DNA of 64,000 nucleotides from an uncultured Eubacteriales bacterium (GCA_902785105.1 CACZXF010000009.1:1-64000); one strand, 5' to 3'; counted from the stretch's first letter, positions 15,682-24,454 are shown. Notes: generated by a model from the letters alone, not told the origin. Numbers and translations: made by a program.

Positions 15682-15906
15682 TTAAGCGTGCCTTCCGTAC
15701 CTGAGCAGGCTGTCTATATCGCTATAGGCGTTCTCAATGCGCTCCTGATGATACTGGAAATAGCCGTTGTAAATCTCGTCCGTGATGCCGTGGGCATCCC
15801 ATTCCCGGAGCACGTCGCCCGTCAGCCGGCCCTTGTGGGCGGCATAGTGTTCCAACAGATAAATGAAGAACCACATTTCCTCGCTGAGCCGGGTGTCCAT
15901 GCTCAT
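15682..15906 (-). CDS. DUF3791 protein, third gene of the DUF3990 cassette
   Basis: A small protein (74 residues from ATG 15906, 72 from ATG 15900) resembling DUF3791: EEMWFFIYLLEHYAAHKGR, then DVLREWDAHGITDEIYNGYF. DUF3791 genes are typically linked to DUF3990 genes, as here. ATG 15906 overlaps the previous stop as ATGA; ATG 15900 has better spacing from the GGGGGG upstream. Within the cassette it is a candidate antitoxin or accessory protein, which is inference. Confidence 0.75.
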   Translation of the reverse strand: MSMDTRLSEEMWFFIYLLEHYAAHKGRLTGDVLREWDAHGITDEIYNGYFQYHQERIENAYSDIDSLLRYGRHA

Positions 15907-16148
15907 TCCCCCCTGATGTAGACGGAATTGCGGGGATTCCCGGTGACCGCTTCGCTCTCCCATATATCGAATATGCCCGGTGCGCCAAAGGCGGACAGTC
16001 CGTTTTCGGGGTCCTCCAGCAGGGCATGGGTTTCGGAGCCTGCAAAGCGGCGCAGGGCATCCATTCGGGTCATGCCGTATTTCTCCATCATCATATCCGT
16101 CACGGCATGATCGTAATAAGCCAGGGTGTTGGGGCTCTGCTTATTCAT
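15903..16148 (-). CDS. Conserved hypothetical protein, second gene of the DUF3990 cassette
   Basis: An 81-residue soluble protein. The motifs HAVTDMMMEKYGMTRMDALRRF, which I shorten here to its two helices, and GAPGIFDIWESE occur in small proteins I know beside DUF3990 genes; no function is assigned. AAGGAGG precedes the start. It begins in the stop codon of the DUF3990 gene (ATGA) and ends in the start of the DUF3791 gene (ATGA), so the three are one translationally coupled unit. Confidence 0.65.
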   Translation of the reverse strand: MNKQSPNTLAYYDHAVTDMMMEKYGMTRMDALRRFAGSETHALLEDPENGLSAFGAPGIFDIWESEAVTGNPRNSVYIRGE

Positions 16149-16624
16149 ACACTGACGGCCTCCTTCCAAATCAACGTGGAGAGCGCCCGGTCGGTTTTCA
16201 AGGCCCACTGATCGACGAATCGCATGGGCAGGAGCAGTCTCAGCGCAATGTCCTCCGGATACGCGCCCGTGATGTACTGGTTGATCACATCGATGGTTCG
16301 GTCATCCGCTACCGGACCGATGAGGACATCATATTCGCCCTCAACGGGCTGGTTGGTTCTGTATTTCACGACGGTTTGAAGCCACTCCCGGTCAGCGCCG
16401 CTGAAGCGCAGTATGGAAAGGTCTGACCAGAGCGCTTCATCAACGGTAAAAGTCGATACAACAGGTGTCCCCGCAGAGCGTACCCGCGTCTTGCGTCGGG
16501 CCCACTTCACGGCCTGATCCCAGTCAGAGGTCAGGTAGAAGCCGGGACCGAAATCCAGTGAAGTCCTTTAATGCAGCAATACAGGCTCACGAACCGCCAC
16601 ATTGCTGCCATGATACAAAAGCAT
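16145..16624 (-). pseudogene. DUF3990 gene interrupted by a nonsense codon
   Basis: From ATG at 16624 (AGAGGA upstream) the frame reads MLLYHGSNVAVREPVLLH, then TAA at codon 19 (16570-16568), then continues in the same frame RTSLDFGPGFYLTSDWDQA to the normal end at 16145. Both sides match DUF3990, where a residue such as Ser usually fills the stop position; TCA to TAA is one base. The YHGS and FGxGFYLT motifs recall the His and Tyr motifs of ADP-ribosyltransferase folds. An internal ATG at 16510 could yield a 121-residue product lacking both. Either the gene is inactivated or the stop is read through. Confidence 0.8.
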
Positions 16625-16708
16625 GTCTGATGTCCTCTCATGTGTCTGGTATTTGTAATAGCTTGAGACGATATCGTGAAGCATAGCAAAAATCCATCTT
16701 ATTGTTTG

Positions 16709-19700
16709 TTATTCGTCATTTTCCTGCGTGTTCGCCTCGAACGCCTTCACAACCTCCCCCATCACCCTGACACAGCCGCGAAGGAGGGTCTCCGGGTCCT
16801 TTTTGGGGGCGAAATAGACGATGGTGGGCGGGTTGCCGCCGCGGACGGTGAGGCATTCGGGGTGCTCCCTAATGGCGGTGAGGACGCGGAGGAGGTCGAT
16901 CTGGGCGGCCATGGCGAAGCGCATGTGGAGCTCATCACCCTTGAGGGTGACGAAATCGATGCCGAGGCGGGAACAATAGGCCTTAAGCTGGGCGACGTCG
17001 ATGAGGTTCATGACGGGCTTGTTGGGGTCGCCGAAGCGGTCGATCAGCTCCTCGATGAGGTCGTCACGGCTGTCCTGATCGCGGATGGAGGCGATCTTCT
17101 TGTACATTTCCACGCGCAGGAGGTCGTTGGGGATGTATTCCTGGGGGAGGTAGGCATCGACGCGAACGTCCACGCGGGTCTCGATGTCTCCCTGGGAGAC
17201 ATCGCCGCGCAGCTCGCGGACGGAATCCTCCACCATCTTGACATAGAGATCATAGCCCACGGAGGCGATGAAGCCGCTCTGCTCGTTGCCGAGGAGGTTG
17301 CCGGCGCCCCGGATCTCCAGGTCGCGCATGGCGACGCGGAAGCCGGAGCCGAACTCGGTGAACTCCTTGATGGCGGCGAGGCGCTTTTCGGCGGACTCGG
17401 TGAGCACCTTGCGGGGGTTGACGGTAAGATAGCAGTAGGCCAGGCGGTTGCTGCGGCCCACGCGGCCCCGGAGCTGATAGAGCTGGGAGAGGCCGAAGTG
17501 GTCCGCGTCGCAGACGATCATGGTGTTGGCCCGGGGCACGTCCAGCCCGGCCTCGATGATGGTGGTGCAGAGCAGGACATCGAACTTGCCATCATAGAAG
17601 TCCAGCATCACGTCCTCTAAGGCGTGCTCCTTCATCTGACCGTGGCCGACGCCGATGCGCGCCTCGGGAACCAGCTTTTTCAGGCGGGTGTACATGACCT
17701 CGATGGTCTGGACGCGGTTGTGGAGGACGTAGACCTGCCCGCCCCGGGAGAGCTCCCGGAGGATGGCATCGCGGACCAGGCCGTCGGAATACTCGACGAC
17801 GTAGGTCTGTACGGGGTAGCGCTCCTCCGGCGGGGACTGGAGCAGGGACATGTCCCGGATGCTCACCATGGACATGTGGAGGGTCCGGGGGATGGGCGTG
17901 GCGGTGAGGGTCAGCACGTCCACGGTGCGCTTTAATTGCTTGATGGCCTCCTTGTGGGTGACGCCAAAGCGCTGCTCCTCGTCCACCACCAGCAGGCCCA
18001 AATCTTTGAATTTGATGTCCTTGGCCAGCAGGCGGTGGGTGCCGACAATGACGTCGATCTCCCCCGCCTCCAATTTTTTGATGATCGCCCGCTGCTCCGC
18101 CGCCGTCTTGAAGCGGCTGAGGGTCTCTACGTTGACCGGGAAGCCGGCGAAGCGGTTCACCATGGTGGCGTAGTGCTGCTGGACCAATATCGTGGTAGGA
18201 GCCAGCATCGCGGCCTGCTTGCCGCCCATGACGGCCTTGAAGATGGCGCGGAGGGCGACCTCCGTCTTGCCGTAGCCCACGTCGCCGCAGAGCAGGCGGT
18301 CCATGATCTTGGGCTTCTCCATGTCCCGCTTGATGTCCTCGATGGCAGCGAGCTGGTCCGGAGTCTCCTCGTAGGGGAAGCCGTCCTCGAACTCCCGCTG
18401 CCAGGGGGTGTCAGGATCGAAGGCGTGGCCGGGGGTGTGCTCACGGGCGGCGTAGAGTTTCACCAGGTCCGCCGCCACCGCCTCGATGGACTGCTTGACC
18501 TTGCTCTTCTGCCGCTGCCATTCCCCGCCGGAGAGCTTATTCAGCTTAGGAGCCTCGCCCTCGGAGCCGATGTACTTCTGAACCCGGTCGAGCTGGTCGG
18601 TGGGGACGTAGAGCTTGTCCGTGCCCTGATAGCGGATGTGGAGGAAGTCGCGGTAGGTGCCGTCGCTGGACAGGCGCACGATGCCCATGTACTGGCCGAT
18701 GCCGTGGTTCTCGTGGACCACATAGTCGCCAACCTTGAGGTCTGTGAAGGCGGCGATCTTCTCCCCCGAGGAGGCCCGGCGGCGGCTGCGCTGACGCCCC
18801 ATGCCGTAGATGTCGGATTCAGAGATGACGGCGAACTTGATGGAGGGATAGAGAAAGCCCCGGTTCAGCGTCATGGGGAAGATCATGGGCTGGCCCGGCT
18901 CCAAAGTATCCGGGATGTCCGGGGAGAAGGGGGCCGGGGATTCCTGGGTGTTTAAGGCCCCTTCAAGGCGCTCGCCCCTCGCCGTGCCGCCGGCCAGCAG
19001 GGCCACGCGCCAGCCCTCGGCCTTCCAGCGGTTGAGGTCCCTTGCCAGTTCCTTGATGTTGCCCTGATAGCTCGAGGCGTTCAGGCAGTCGAACTGTATG
19101 AGCTTTGTGGGGCGAAAGTCCTGCTCGGTGCGCATGAAGAGACTCGTCAACAACACCCGCTCATTGCTGACACGGGCGAGTATGGCGTCATAGTCCATCA
19201 GCAGCTTAGACTGGACGGGGAGGGCCTGTTGGCGCTCCATGGCGGCGGTATACTGCTCGGTGAATTCGAGGAAGCGGTTCTCGCAGCGCTCCCGGAGGCG
19301 GTCGGTCTGGTCAAACACGATCACCGGGGTGTCGAGGTAGTCTATGACAGTGTTATCATAGCCTAACAGCACCGGCAGCAGGGTGTCCGCGCCGTCGGGC
19401 ATTCGGCCCGTGCGGAGGGCTTCAAGAACACCGCTGAAATTTCGCTCCAATGTGGTGCGGGAGGTGACGCGCTGGGGCAGAGCGGCAGTCTTTTTGCCCT
19501 TGCTCTTTTTCGCAGGCGCGGGGGCTTCGCCATCGGCAAGTGCCAGGTTGACGAATTCCTCAAAGGGGATGAGGTCGAACTCCCGCTCGATGGCGGACTG
19601 CCGGTCGGGCCTGGAGGTGTCGGAATCGACTTCATTCAGCAGGGCTTCCAGCGCCTGGACGGCCCTCTGACGAACGTCGTTGTCCAGCAGGAACTCCTGG

Positions 19701-20392
19701 GCGGGATAGACGCGGACGGTCTCCCGGCGGGAGATGGAGCGCTGAGTCATCACGTCGAAGGAGCGGATGGAATCTATTTCATCGTCGAAGAATTCGATGC
19801 GCAGGGCGTTGGGACTGCCCACGGGGTAGACGTCCAATATGCCGCCGCGCAGGGCACACTGGCCCCGGGCCTCGACGATGTGGACCCGCTCATAGCCCGC
19901 GCCGGTAAGGGCGGCGGCGAGGTCGGCGGGCTCCATCCGCATTCCCTCGGAGAGGGTCAGCACTCGTGCCGAAAAGGTTTTCGGCGGGGCCATGCGGAAC
20001 AGCAGCGCGTCGGCGGACAGCACCAGCACCCTTGCCGCGCCGGTCATCACGTCGCCCAGGGCCTCGATGCGGCGCATGGAGAGCTCCCGGCTGGAGGCGG
20101 CGGTCTTTAAGAAGGAGACGTCCCGCCCCGGCAGGAACCGCGCCCCGCCGCCCAGCAGCAGATTCATATCCTCAGCCATGCGGGAGGCGGCCAGTTCGTT
20201 GGGTTCGACGACCAGCATGGGACGGTCCAGCCTGCGCGTCACCGCGGAGAGCAGGTGCGCCCGCTGGGCATCGTCCGGGCCATACGCCGAGCAGACGCCC
20301 GGCTCCATGAGCGCGCGCGTCAGCTCGTTAAAGGATTCAAGCGCATCCAGCGGTGTGAAAAGGCAGTCCACCTGGCGTCCTATGTCCTGCAT
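16709..20392 (-). CDS. mfd: Transcription-repair coupling factor Mfd
   Basis: A 1227-residue ATP-dependent DNA translocase that removes stalled RNA polymerase at lesions and recruits the UvrAB excision machinery. The N-terminal UvrB-like region is followed by the CarD-type polymerase-interaction domain (LKVGDYVVHENHGIGQYMG, about residue 555). The RecG-like motor carries Walker A GDVGYGKTE near 702 and DEEQ at VVDEEQRFG near 802. It ends with the C-terminal regulatory domain. It is somewhat longer than E. coli Mfd (1148). GGAGG is seven bases upstream of the ATG. It follows pth, a common arrangement in Bacillota. Confidence 0.97.
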   Translation of the reverse strand: MQDIGRQVDCLFTPLDALESFNELTRALMEPGVCSAYGPDDAQRAHLLSAVTRRLDRPMLVVEPNELAASRMAEDMNLLLGGGARFLPGRDVSFLKTAASSRELSMRRIEALGDVMTGAARVLVLSADALLFRMAPPKTFSARVLTLSEGMRMEPADLAAALTGAGYERVHIVEARGQCALRGGILDVYPVGSPNALRIEFFDDEIDSIRSFDVMTQRSISRRETVRVYPAQEFLLDNDVRQRAVQALEALLNEVDSDTSRPDRQSAIEREFDLIPFEEFVNLALADGEAPAPAKKSKGKKTAALPQRVTSRTTLERNFSGVLEALRTGRMPDGADTLLPVLLGYDNTVIDYLDTPVIVFDQTDRLRERCENRFLEFTEQYTAAMERQQALPVQSKLLMDYDAILARVSNERVLLTSLFMRTEQDFRPTKLIQFDCLNASSYQGNIKELARDLNRWKAEGWRVALLAGGTARGERLEGALNTQESPAPFSPDIPDTLEPGQPMIFPMTLNRGFLYPSIKFAVISESDIYGMGRQRSRRRASSGEKIAAFTDLKVGDYVVHENHGIGQYMGIVRLSSDGTYRDFLHIRYQGTDKLYVPTDQLDRVQKYIGSEGEAPKLNKLSGGEWQRQKSKVKQSIEAVAADLVKLYAAREHTPGHAFDPDTPWQREFEDGFPYEETPDQLAAIEDIKRDMEKPKIMDRLLCGDVGYGKTEVALRAIFKAVMGGKQAAMLAPTTILVQQHYATMVNRFAGFPVNVETLSRFKTAAEQRAIIKKLEAGEIDVIVGTHRLLAKDIKFKDLGLLVVDEEQRFGVTHKEAIKQLKRTVDVLTLTATPIPRTLHMSMVSIRDMSLLQSPPEERYPVQTYVVEYSDGLVRDAILRELSRGGQVYVLHNRVQTIEVMYTRLKKLVPEARIGVGHGQMKEHALEDVMLDFYDGKFDVLLCTTIIEAGLDVPRANTMIVCDADHFGLSQLYQLRGRVGRSNRLAYCYLTVNPRKVLTESAEKRLAAIKEFTEFGSGFRVAMRDLEIRGAGNLLGNEQSGFIASVGYDLYVKMVEDSVRELRGDVSQGDIETRVDVRVDAYLPQEYIPNDLLRVEMYKKIASIRDQDSRDDLIEELIDRFGDPNKPVMNLIDVAQLKAYCSRLGIDFVTLKGDELHMRFAMAAQIDLLRVLTAIREHPECLTVRGGNPPTIVYFAPKKDPETLLRGCVRVMGEVVKAFEANTQENDE

Positions 20393-20442
20393 GTGTGGCC
20401 TCCGATGAGTTGATAGGTTAATTTATACGGGCATCCTGTTTT

Positions 20443-21015
20443 TCACCCGTTCAGCTTCCCGACGAGCTGCCGCGCCGGTTCGACGCCCTTTTCGATCAGC
20501 TCGGCCACCACATCTGCCGCGCCCATGTAGGCGTCGAACATGGTCTGGCGAAGCTCGGGGGTATTGTAGGTGGCGAGGACCCAGTCCTTCATGTCCCAGC
20601 CTTCTGCGGGGCGGCCGATGCCCACGCGGACACGGGGGAAGTCGTCCCAGCCCAGCAAATAGATGATATTGCGCATACCGTTGTGGGTGCCCGCGGAACC
20701 CTTGGGGCGGAAGCGGAGCTTGCCCTCAGGGAGATCCACGTCGTCATAGCAGACGATGAGCTGGTCGTGCTCCGGCTTGTACCAGTTCACGAGCTGCACC
20801 ACGCTCTCCCCGGACAGGTTCATGAAGGTCTGGGGCTGGCACAGGGCCACCTTCTGGCCGCGAATCGTGCCCTCCCCCACCACCGCCTTGCAGCGAAGCT
20901 TGTGCATCGGTATATCATATTTCTGTGAAAGCACCTCGATGACGTCAAACCCCACATTGTGCCGCGTGTGCATATACTTTCTGCCGGGATTCCCCAGCCC
21001 CACGATCACATACAT
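20443..21015 (-). CDS. pth: Peptidyl-tRNA hydrolase
   Basis: A 190-residue enzyme that recycles peptidyl-tRNA released from stalled ribosomes. It opens with MYVIVGLGNPGRKYMHTRHN, containing the catalytic His of the Pth family. KVALCQPQTFMNLSGESV and YDDVDLPEGKLRFRPKGSAG, the other family blocks, follow. GGGGGAGG upstream supports 21015 over the upstream in-frame ATG at 21054. It is immediately upstream of mfd on the same strand. Confidence 0.97.
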   Translation of the reverse strand: MYVIVGLGNPGRKYMHTRHNVGFDVIEVLSQKYDIPMHKLRCKAVVGEGTIRGQKVALCQPQTFMNLSGESVVQLVNWYKPEHDQLIVCYDDVDLPEGKLRFRPKGSAGTHNGMRNIIYLLGWDDFPRVRVGIGRPAEGWDMKDWVLATYNTPELRQTMFDAYMGAADVVAELIEKGVEPARQLVGKLNG

Positions 21016-21145
21016 CTGCTCTGCCTCCCCCGGAAAATACCGGTTATCAATCAATTCAGTATATCAGCAGGGCGGGGGGATTGTCAAGGCGGAACGTGAA
21101 AATGTGACACAATGTCACGCGTCGGATTCAAGCATTTGATTGAAA

Positions 21146-21175
21146 AAAAACCCCCTCCGAAACCGGAGAGGGAAG
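21146..21175 (-). terminator. Terminator of the phosphofructokinase gene
   Basis: On the minus strand CCCTCTCCG pairs with CGGAGGGG and is followed by eight T (forward A run at 21143-21150). Confidence 0.88.
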
Positions 21176-21193
21176 CAATGGATTGTTGGTGGA

Positions 21194-22450
21194 TTACGCG
21201 ATGGGCTCGGCCTTGACCTTGGCGAGGTGGACGAAGCGGGGCAGGCCGTTTTCCTTGGTCTGCTGGGTCTCGCCCTGGATGAGGGGCAGCGCGTAGTCGA
21301 TGAAGCCCTGGGTGATGCCATCGCCCTCGGCGTTGATCCACTCCTGGGGCACCTTCTTCTCGGTGTTGGCGACGTCGGTCAGGTTGAACAGCTTTATGTT
21401 GCAGACATACTTGCCGTTCGCGTCGTAGGAGCGCTCGAAGCCCACCATCTTGTCGGTGATGCCAGCGACGGCGTTCTCAACGGCGGCCTTGCCGGAGGCG
21501 AAGGACTCGTCGATGTCGGTCTGGGAGGCGCAGTGGGAGGCGCAGCGCTGGAGCAGGCTCAGCTCGATGCCGCGGACCTTCGCGCCGGTGGCCGCCTTGA
21601 TGTGGTTGGCCAGGAAGGAGGCCAGGCCGCCCAGCTGGGTGTGGCCGAAGGCGTCCTTGGCGGCGTTGGCATTGCCGTACTCGGAGATGAACTTGCCGTC
21701 CTTGTCGTGGATGCCCTCGGACACCACGGCCAGGCACTTCTTCTTCTGGGCGTAGATGGCCTTGACCTTCTCGGTGAAGACATCCAGATCGAAGTCGCGC
21801 TCGGGCAGGTAGATCAGGTCAGCGCCGTCCCCGGCGTAGTTGGCCAGCGCGGCGGCGGCGGTCAGCCAGCCCGCGTGGCGGCCCATGCACTCCACGACGG
21901 TGATCTGGCCGTTGTCATACACGGTGGAATCGCGGTACACTTCCATGACGGAGGTGGCGATGTACTTGGCGGCGGAGGCGAAGCCGGGGCAGTGGTCGGT
22001 GCCATAGAGGTCGTTGTCGATGGTCTTCGGGATGCCCATGACGCGGCACTCGTAGCCGTTCTTCAGCATGTACTTGCTGATCTTGTTGCAGGTATCCATG
22101 GAGTCGTTGCCGCCATTGTAGAAGAAATAGCGAACGTTGTACTTCTTGAAGATCTCCAGGATGCGCTTGTAGTCAGTGTCGTCCACGTCGGGATCGGCCA
22201 GCTTATAGCGGCAGGAGCCCAGCGCGGAGGAGGGGGTGTACTTCATGTGGGCGAGCTCGGCGGGGTCCTCCTTGCCCATATCGATCAGGTCATCGTCCAG
22301 AACGCCCTTAATGCCGTGGCACGCGCCCAGCACCTGGGTGATGTCCTCGCACTCCAGCGCGGTTTTGATCGCGCCATAGGCGGAAGCATTGATGACGGCA
22401 CTGGGGCCGCCAGACTGACCGATGATACATGCGCCCTTCAACTGGCTCAT
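21194..22450 (-). CDS. pfp: Pyrophosphate-dependent 6-phosphofructokinase
   Basis: A 418-residue glycolytic enzyme phosphorylating fructose 6-phosphate. The donor is judged to be pyrophosphate. The motif NGGNDSMDT has Asp where ATP enzymes have the second Gly of GGDGS, and PKTIDND has Lys where ATP enzymes have Gly; both are hallmarks of PPi use. Other family blocks are IGQSGGPSAVINAS at the N-terminus and VVECMGRHAGWL. It is monocistronic with its own promoter and terminator. Confidence 0.93.
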   Translation of the reverse strand: MSQLKGACIIGQSGGPSAVINASAYGAIKTALECEDITQVLGACHGIKGVLDDDLIDMGKEDPAELAHMKYTPSSALGSCRYKLADPDVDDTDYKRILEIFKKYNVRYFFYNGGNDSMDTCNKISKYMLKNGYECRVMGIPKTIDNDLYGTDHCPGFASAAKYIATSVMEVYRDSTVYDNGQITVVECMGRHAGWLTAAAALANYAGDGADLIYLPERDFDLDVFTEKVKAIYAQKKKCLAVVSEGIHDKDGKFISEYGNANAAKDAFGHTQLGGLASFLANHIKAATGAKVRGIELSLLQRCASHCASQTDIDESFASGKAAVENAVAGITDKMVGFERSYDANGKYVCNIKLFNLTDVANTEKKVPQEWINAEGDGITQGFIDYALPLIQGETQQTKENGLPRFVHLAKVKAEPIA

Positions 22451-22513
22451 AGTGATTCATTCCTTTCAAATCATAAAATAGGTGGATATGGGTCTCCCCA
22501 TATATACACAATA

Positions 22514-22557
22514 AATTTAACACAAATAGCGCCTGTTGTCAAACCAGTATGTGTTAA
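22514..22557 (-). promoter_or_regulatory. pfp promoter flanked by an inverted repeat
   Basis: On the minus strand TTGACA (22542-22537) and TAAATT (22519-22514) have a 17-base spacer. A perfect 8-bp inverted repeat, TTAACACA (22517-22524) and TGTGTTAA (22550-22557), brackets the promoter. It resembles a redox- or metabolite-responsive operator, but the arms are farther apart than a Rex box. Confidence 0.6.
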
Positions 22558-22608
22558 TTCCTGCGAATTATAATGGTAATTCATCCGGCATTCGGCTTAT
22601 TTAGAACT

Positions 22609-22703
22609 GTAAATTGGAAACTGTCAAGCTAATGGAAAATGGACAATGCCTTTGTTTGCGGGATAACTTCATTCTTCATTCCTCCGACTAATCCCGCGTT
22701 TAT
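22609..22703 (-). repeat. Mosaic palindromic element, interior class IV (copy M)
   Basis: Begins GTAAATTGGAAACTGTCAAG and ends CCGACTAATCCCGCGTTTAT, degenerate versions of the family ends in inverted orientation. The interior has AATGGAAAATGGACAATG facing CATTCTTCATT. It is a diverged copy. Confidence 0.65.
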
Positions 22704-23093
22704 ATGAAATACTGAGCGGTAAAAATCTACCGTACACTCCCAAAGTAACATCCACAGTGGAAAAGGGATGGACACAAGCTTGGAAAACAGCGGAAGTTAG
22801 CCAAGGAAAACATGGAAAAAGTATGGTGAAGGCAGGTGAAAATAAGGGAGGGGATTGAAAAAAAGGGTATAGGAAATAAACTAGCATATCCCTTTTTAAA
22901 AGAAGAACTGGTTCAAGGTATATATCTATTTCGACGAGATCAATGCTGAACCCGTCGTCTTCCATTGGACATGGCATCTGGATAACATTGATCCCTCCGA
23001 ATCCGTAAATACCGAATCGCTGTTAGAAATGTATAGCTAATTGGTGAGTGCTGGACAGGTAAAAACAATCCCAAAATTTAACGCCCATTTCCC
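22704..23093. other. Intergenic stretch between pfp and the infC leader
   Basis: AT-rich. Apart from the short protein-like remnant at 22900-23040 I see no gene, promoter or RNA in it. Confidence 0.5.
22900..23040 (+). pseudogene. C-terminal gene remnant
   Basis: A 46-codon open frame with no start codon: it begins right after a TAA and ends at TAA 23038-23040. The product (KKNWFKVYIYFDEI, then PVVFHWTWHLDNIDPSES) looks protein-like rather than random, with aromatic and acidic pattern typical of small beta-rich proteins. I do not recognise the family. It may be the tail of a deleted gene in an AT-rich intergenic region. Confidence 0.3.
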
Positions 23094-23122
23094 TTGCTCC
23101 CACGGCGACAACGTGCTATAAT
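23094..23122 (+). promoter_or_regulatory. Promoter of the infC-rpmI-rplT operon
   Basis: TTGCTC at 23094-23099 and TATAAT at 23117-23122, 17-base spacer. Transcription begins about 150 bases before infC, giving the long leader described next. Confidence 0.8.
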
Positions 23123-23129
23123 ATTCGAA

Positions 23130-23279
23130 GTAAGCAGAAGCGTCCACTTCTCACCTTGCGGCGAAAGCTTCAATGGTTTCTGAAAAGCATCAGAGGGCCC
23201 CATGGAAGGGGCTTGATCAGAGTGGCGTTATGCGCTGCTCTTTTTTCATCGTGCGAACAGATTTAGGAGGTGTTTCGGT
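23130..23279 (+). ncRNA. L20-type leader with attenuator in front of infC
   Basis: The leader ends with a terminator: AGAGTGGCG (23219-23227) pairs over nine positions, two of them wobbles, with CGCTGCTCT (23233-23241), followed by TTTTT. Bacillota infC-rpmI-rplT operons are known to be repressed by ribosomal protein L20 through a leader that switches between terminator and antiterminator. Position and architecture match; I cannot confirm the L20-binding pseudoknot by eye. Confidence 0.7.
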
Positions 23280-23792
23280 ATTAACGATCTCATGATTAAC
23301 GAGGAGATTCGCGACCGCGAGGTCCGCGTCGTGGATCAGAACGGCGAACAGCTGGGCGTGATGTCCGGCAGGGATGCGCTGGCTCTGGCAGAACAGCGGC
23401 AGCTTGACCTGGTCAAGATTGCCCCGCAGGCCCGTCCGCCGGTATGCAAGCTCATGGACTACGGCAAGTATCGCTTCGAGCAGTCCAAGAAAGAGCGTGA
23501 GTTCCGCAAGAATCAGAAGGTCATTACCGTCAAAGAGGTTCGCCTGTCCGCCACCATCGAGGACCACGACGTGGACGTGAAGTTCAAGAACGCCGTAAAG
23601 TTCCTGAAGGATGGCAACAAGGTCAAGGTGACGATCCGCTTCCGCGGTCGTCAGATCACCCACTCCGAAATCGGCCGCCAGGTTATGACGGAGTTTGCCG
23701 AGCGCATCAAGGAGTATGGAACCGTGGACAAGCCGCCCATGATCGAGGGCCGCAACATGTCCATGTTCATTTCACCCAAGGCCGCCGACTGA
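23280..23792 (+). CDS. infC: Translation initiation factor IF-3
   Basis: A 170-residue factor that dissociates 70S ribosomes and checks start codons and initiator tRNA. Family blocks are [18 protein letters not shown] and [19 protein letters not shown]. The first ATG (23292) is 21 bases from AGGAGG, too far. An in-frame ATT at 23280 is at normal distance (AGGAGGTGTTTCGGT, then ATT) and gives the N-terminus (M)NDLMINEE, as in other IF-3 proteins. ATT is the known autoregulatory start of infC, because IF-3 itself rejects non-standard starts. First gene of infC-rpmI-rplT. Confidence 0.93.
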   Translation: MNDLMINEEIRDREVRVVDQNGEQLGVMSGRDALALAEQRQLDLVKIAPQARPPVCKLMDYGKYRFEQSKKEREFRKNQKVITVKEVRLSATIEDHDVDVKFKNAVKFLKDGNKVKVTIRFRGRQITHSEIGRQVMTEFAERIKEYGTVDKPPMIEGRNMSMFISPKAAD

Positions 23793-23820
23793 CGGCCAAC
23801 TACGAGAGGAGGAAAACCCC

Positions 23821-24018
23821 ATGCCCAAGCAAAAGACGCATAAGGGCGCCGCAAAGCGTTTTAATCTCACCAAGAGCGGCAAGGTCAAGCGCGCGCAGGC
23901 CTTCAAGCGCCACATCCTGACCAAGAAGCCCACCAAGCGCACCCGCAACCTGCGCAAGGCGGCCTATCTGACCACCACCGAAGGCAAGACCATGAAGAAA
24001 CTGATTCCGTACAAGTAA
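23821..24018 (+). CDS. rpmI: 50S ribosomal protein L35
   Basis: A 65-residue basic protein of the large ribosomal subunit. [14 protein letters not shown] at the start and [13 protein letters not shown] are diagnostic. It lies between infC and rplT, 28 bases after infC, with GAGAGGAGG upstream. Confidence 0.97.
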   Translation: MPKQKTHKGAAKRFNLTKSGKVKRAQAFKRHILTKKPTKRTRNLRKAAYLTTTEGKTMKKLIPYK

Positions 24019-24033
24019 GGAGGCGAATCAAGA

Positions 24034-24393
24034 ATGGCAAGGGTTAAGCGTGCAGTAAACGCACAGAAGAAAAAGCGTAAGATCATGAAGCTTGCGAAGG
24101 GCTACTTTGGCGCCAAGAGCAAGCAGTACCGCGCCGCCAGCGAACAGGTTCGCCGTTCTCTGCGCTACGCCTACATCGGCCGCAAGCTGAAGAAGCGCGA
24201 GTTCCGTCGCCTGTGGATCGCCCGCATCAACGCGGCGGCCCGCATCAACGGCCTCAGCTACTCCCGCCTGATGAACGGCCTGAAGGTCGCCGGCATCGAC
24301 ATCAACCGCAAGATGCTGTCCGAGCTGGCCATCGCCGACGCCGCCGCGTTCGCCGCGCTGGCTGAGCAGGCCAAGGCTGCGCTGAATAAGTAA
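24034..24393 (+). CDS. rplT: 50S ribosomal protein L20
   Basis: A 119-residue assembly protein of the large subunit and the likely repressor of its own operon through the leader at 23130-23279. [19 protein letters not shown] and [19 protein letters not shown] are family signatures. It starts 15 bases after rpmI with AAGGAGG upstream and is followed by a terminator. Confidence 0.98.
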   Translation: MARVKRAVNAQKKKRKIMKLAKGYFGAKSKQYRAASEQVRRSLRYAYIGRKLKKREFRRLWIARINAAARINGLSYSRLMNGLKVAGIDINRKMLSELAIADAAAFAALAEQAKAALNK

Positions 24394-24400
24394 ACATAAA

Positions 24401-24439
24401 AAAAACCGCGTCTTCCCAAATGGATGGCGCGGTTTTTTA
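24401..24439 (+). terminator. Terminator of infC-rpmI-rplT
   Basis: AACCGCG (24404-24410) pairs with CGCGGTT (24428-24434) and a T run follows; an A run precedes it. Confidence 0.85.
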
Positions 24440-24454
24440 TGGAATAGGGAATTG

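Noticed and set aside
21194..22450. ATP-dependent phosphofructokinase
   Set aside because: GGND and PKTIDND replace the GGDG and PGTIDND motifs of ATP enzymes.
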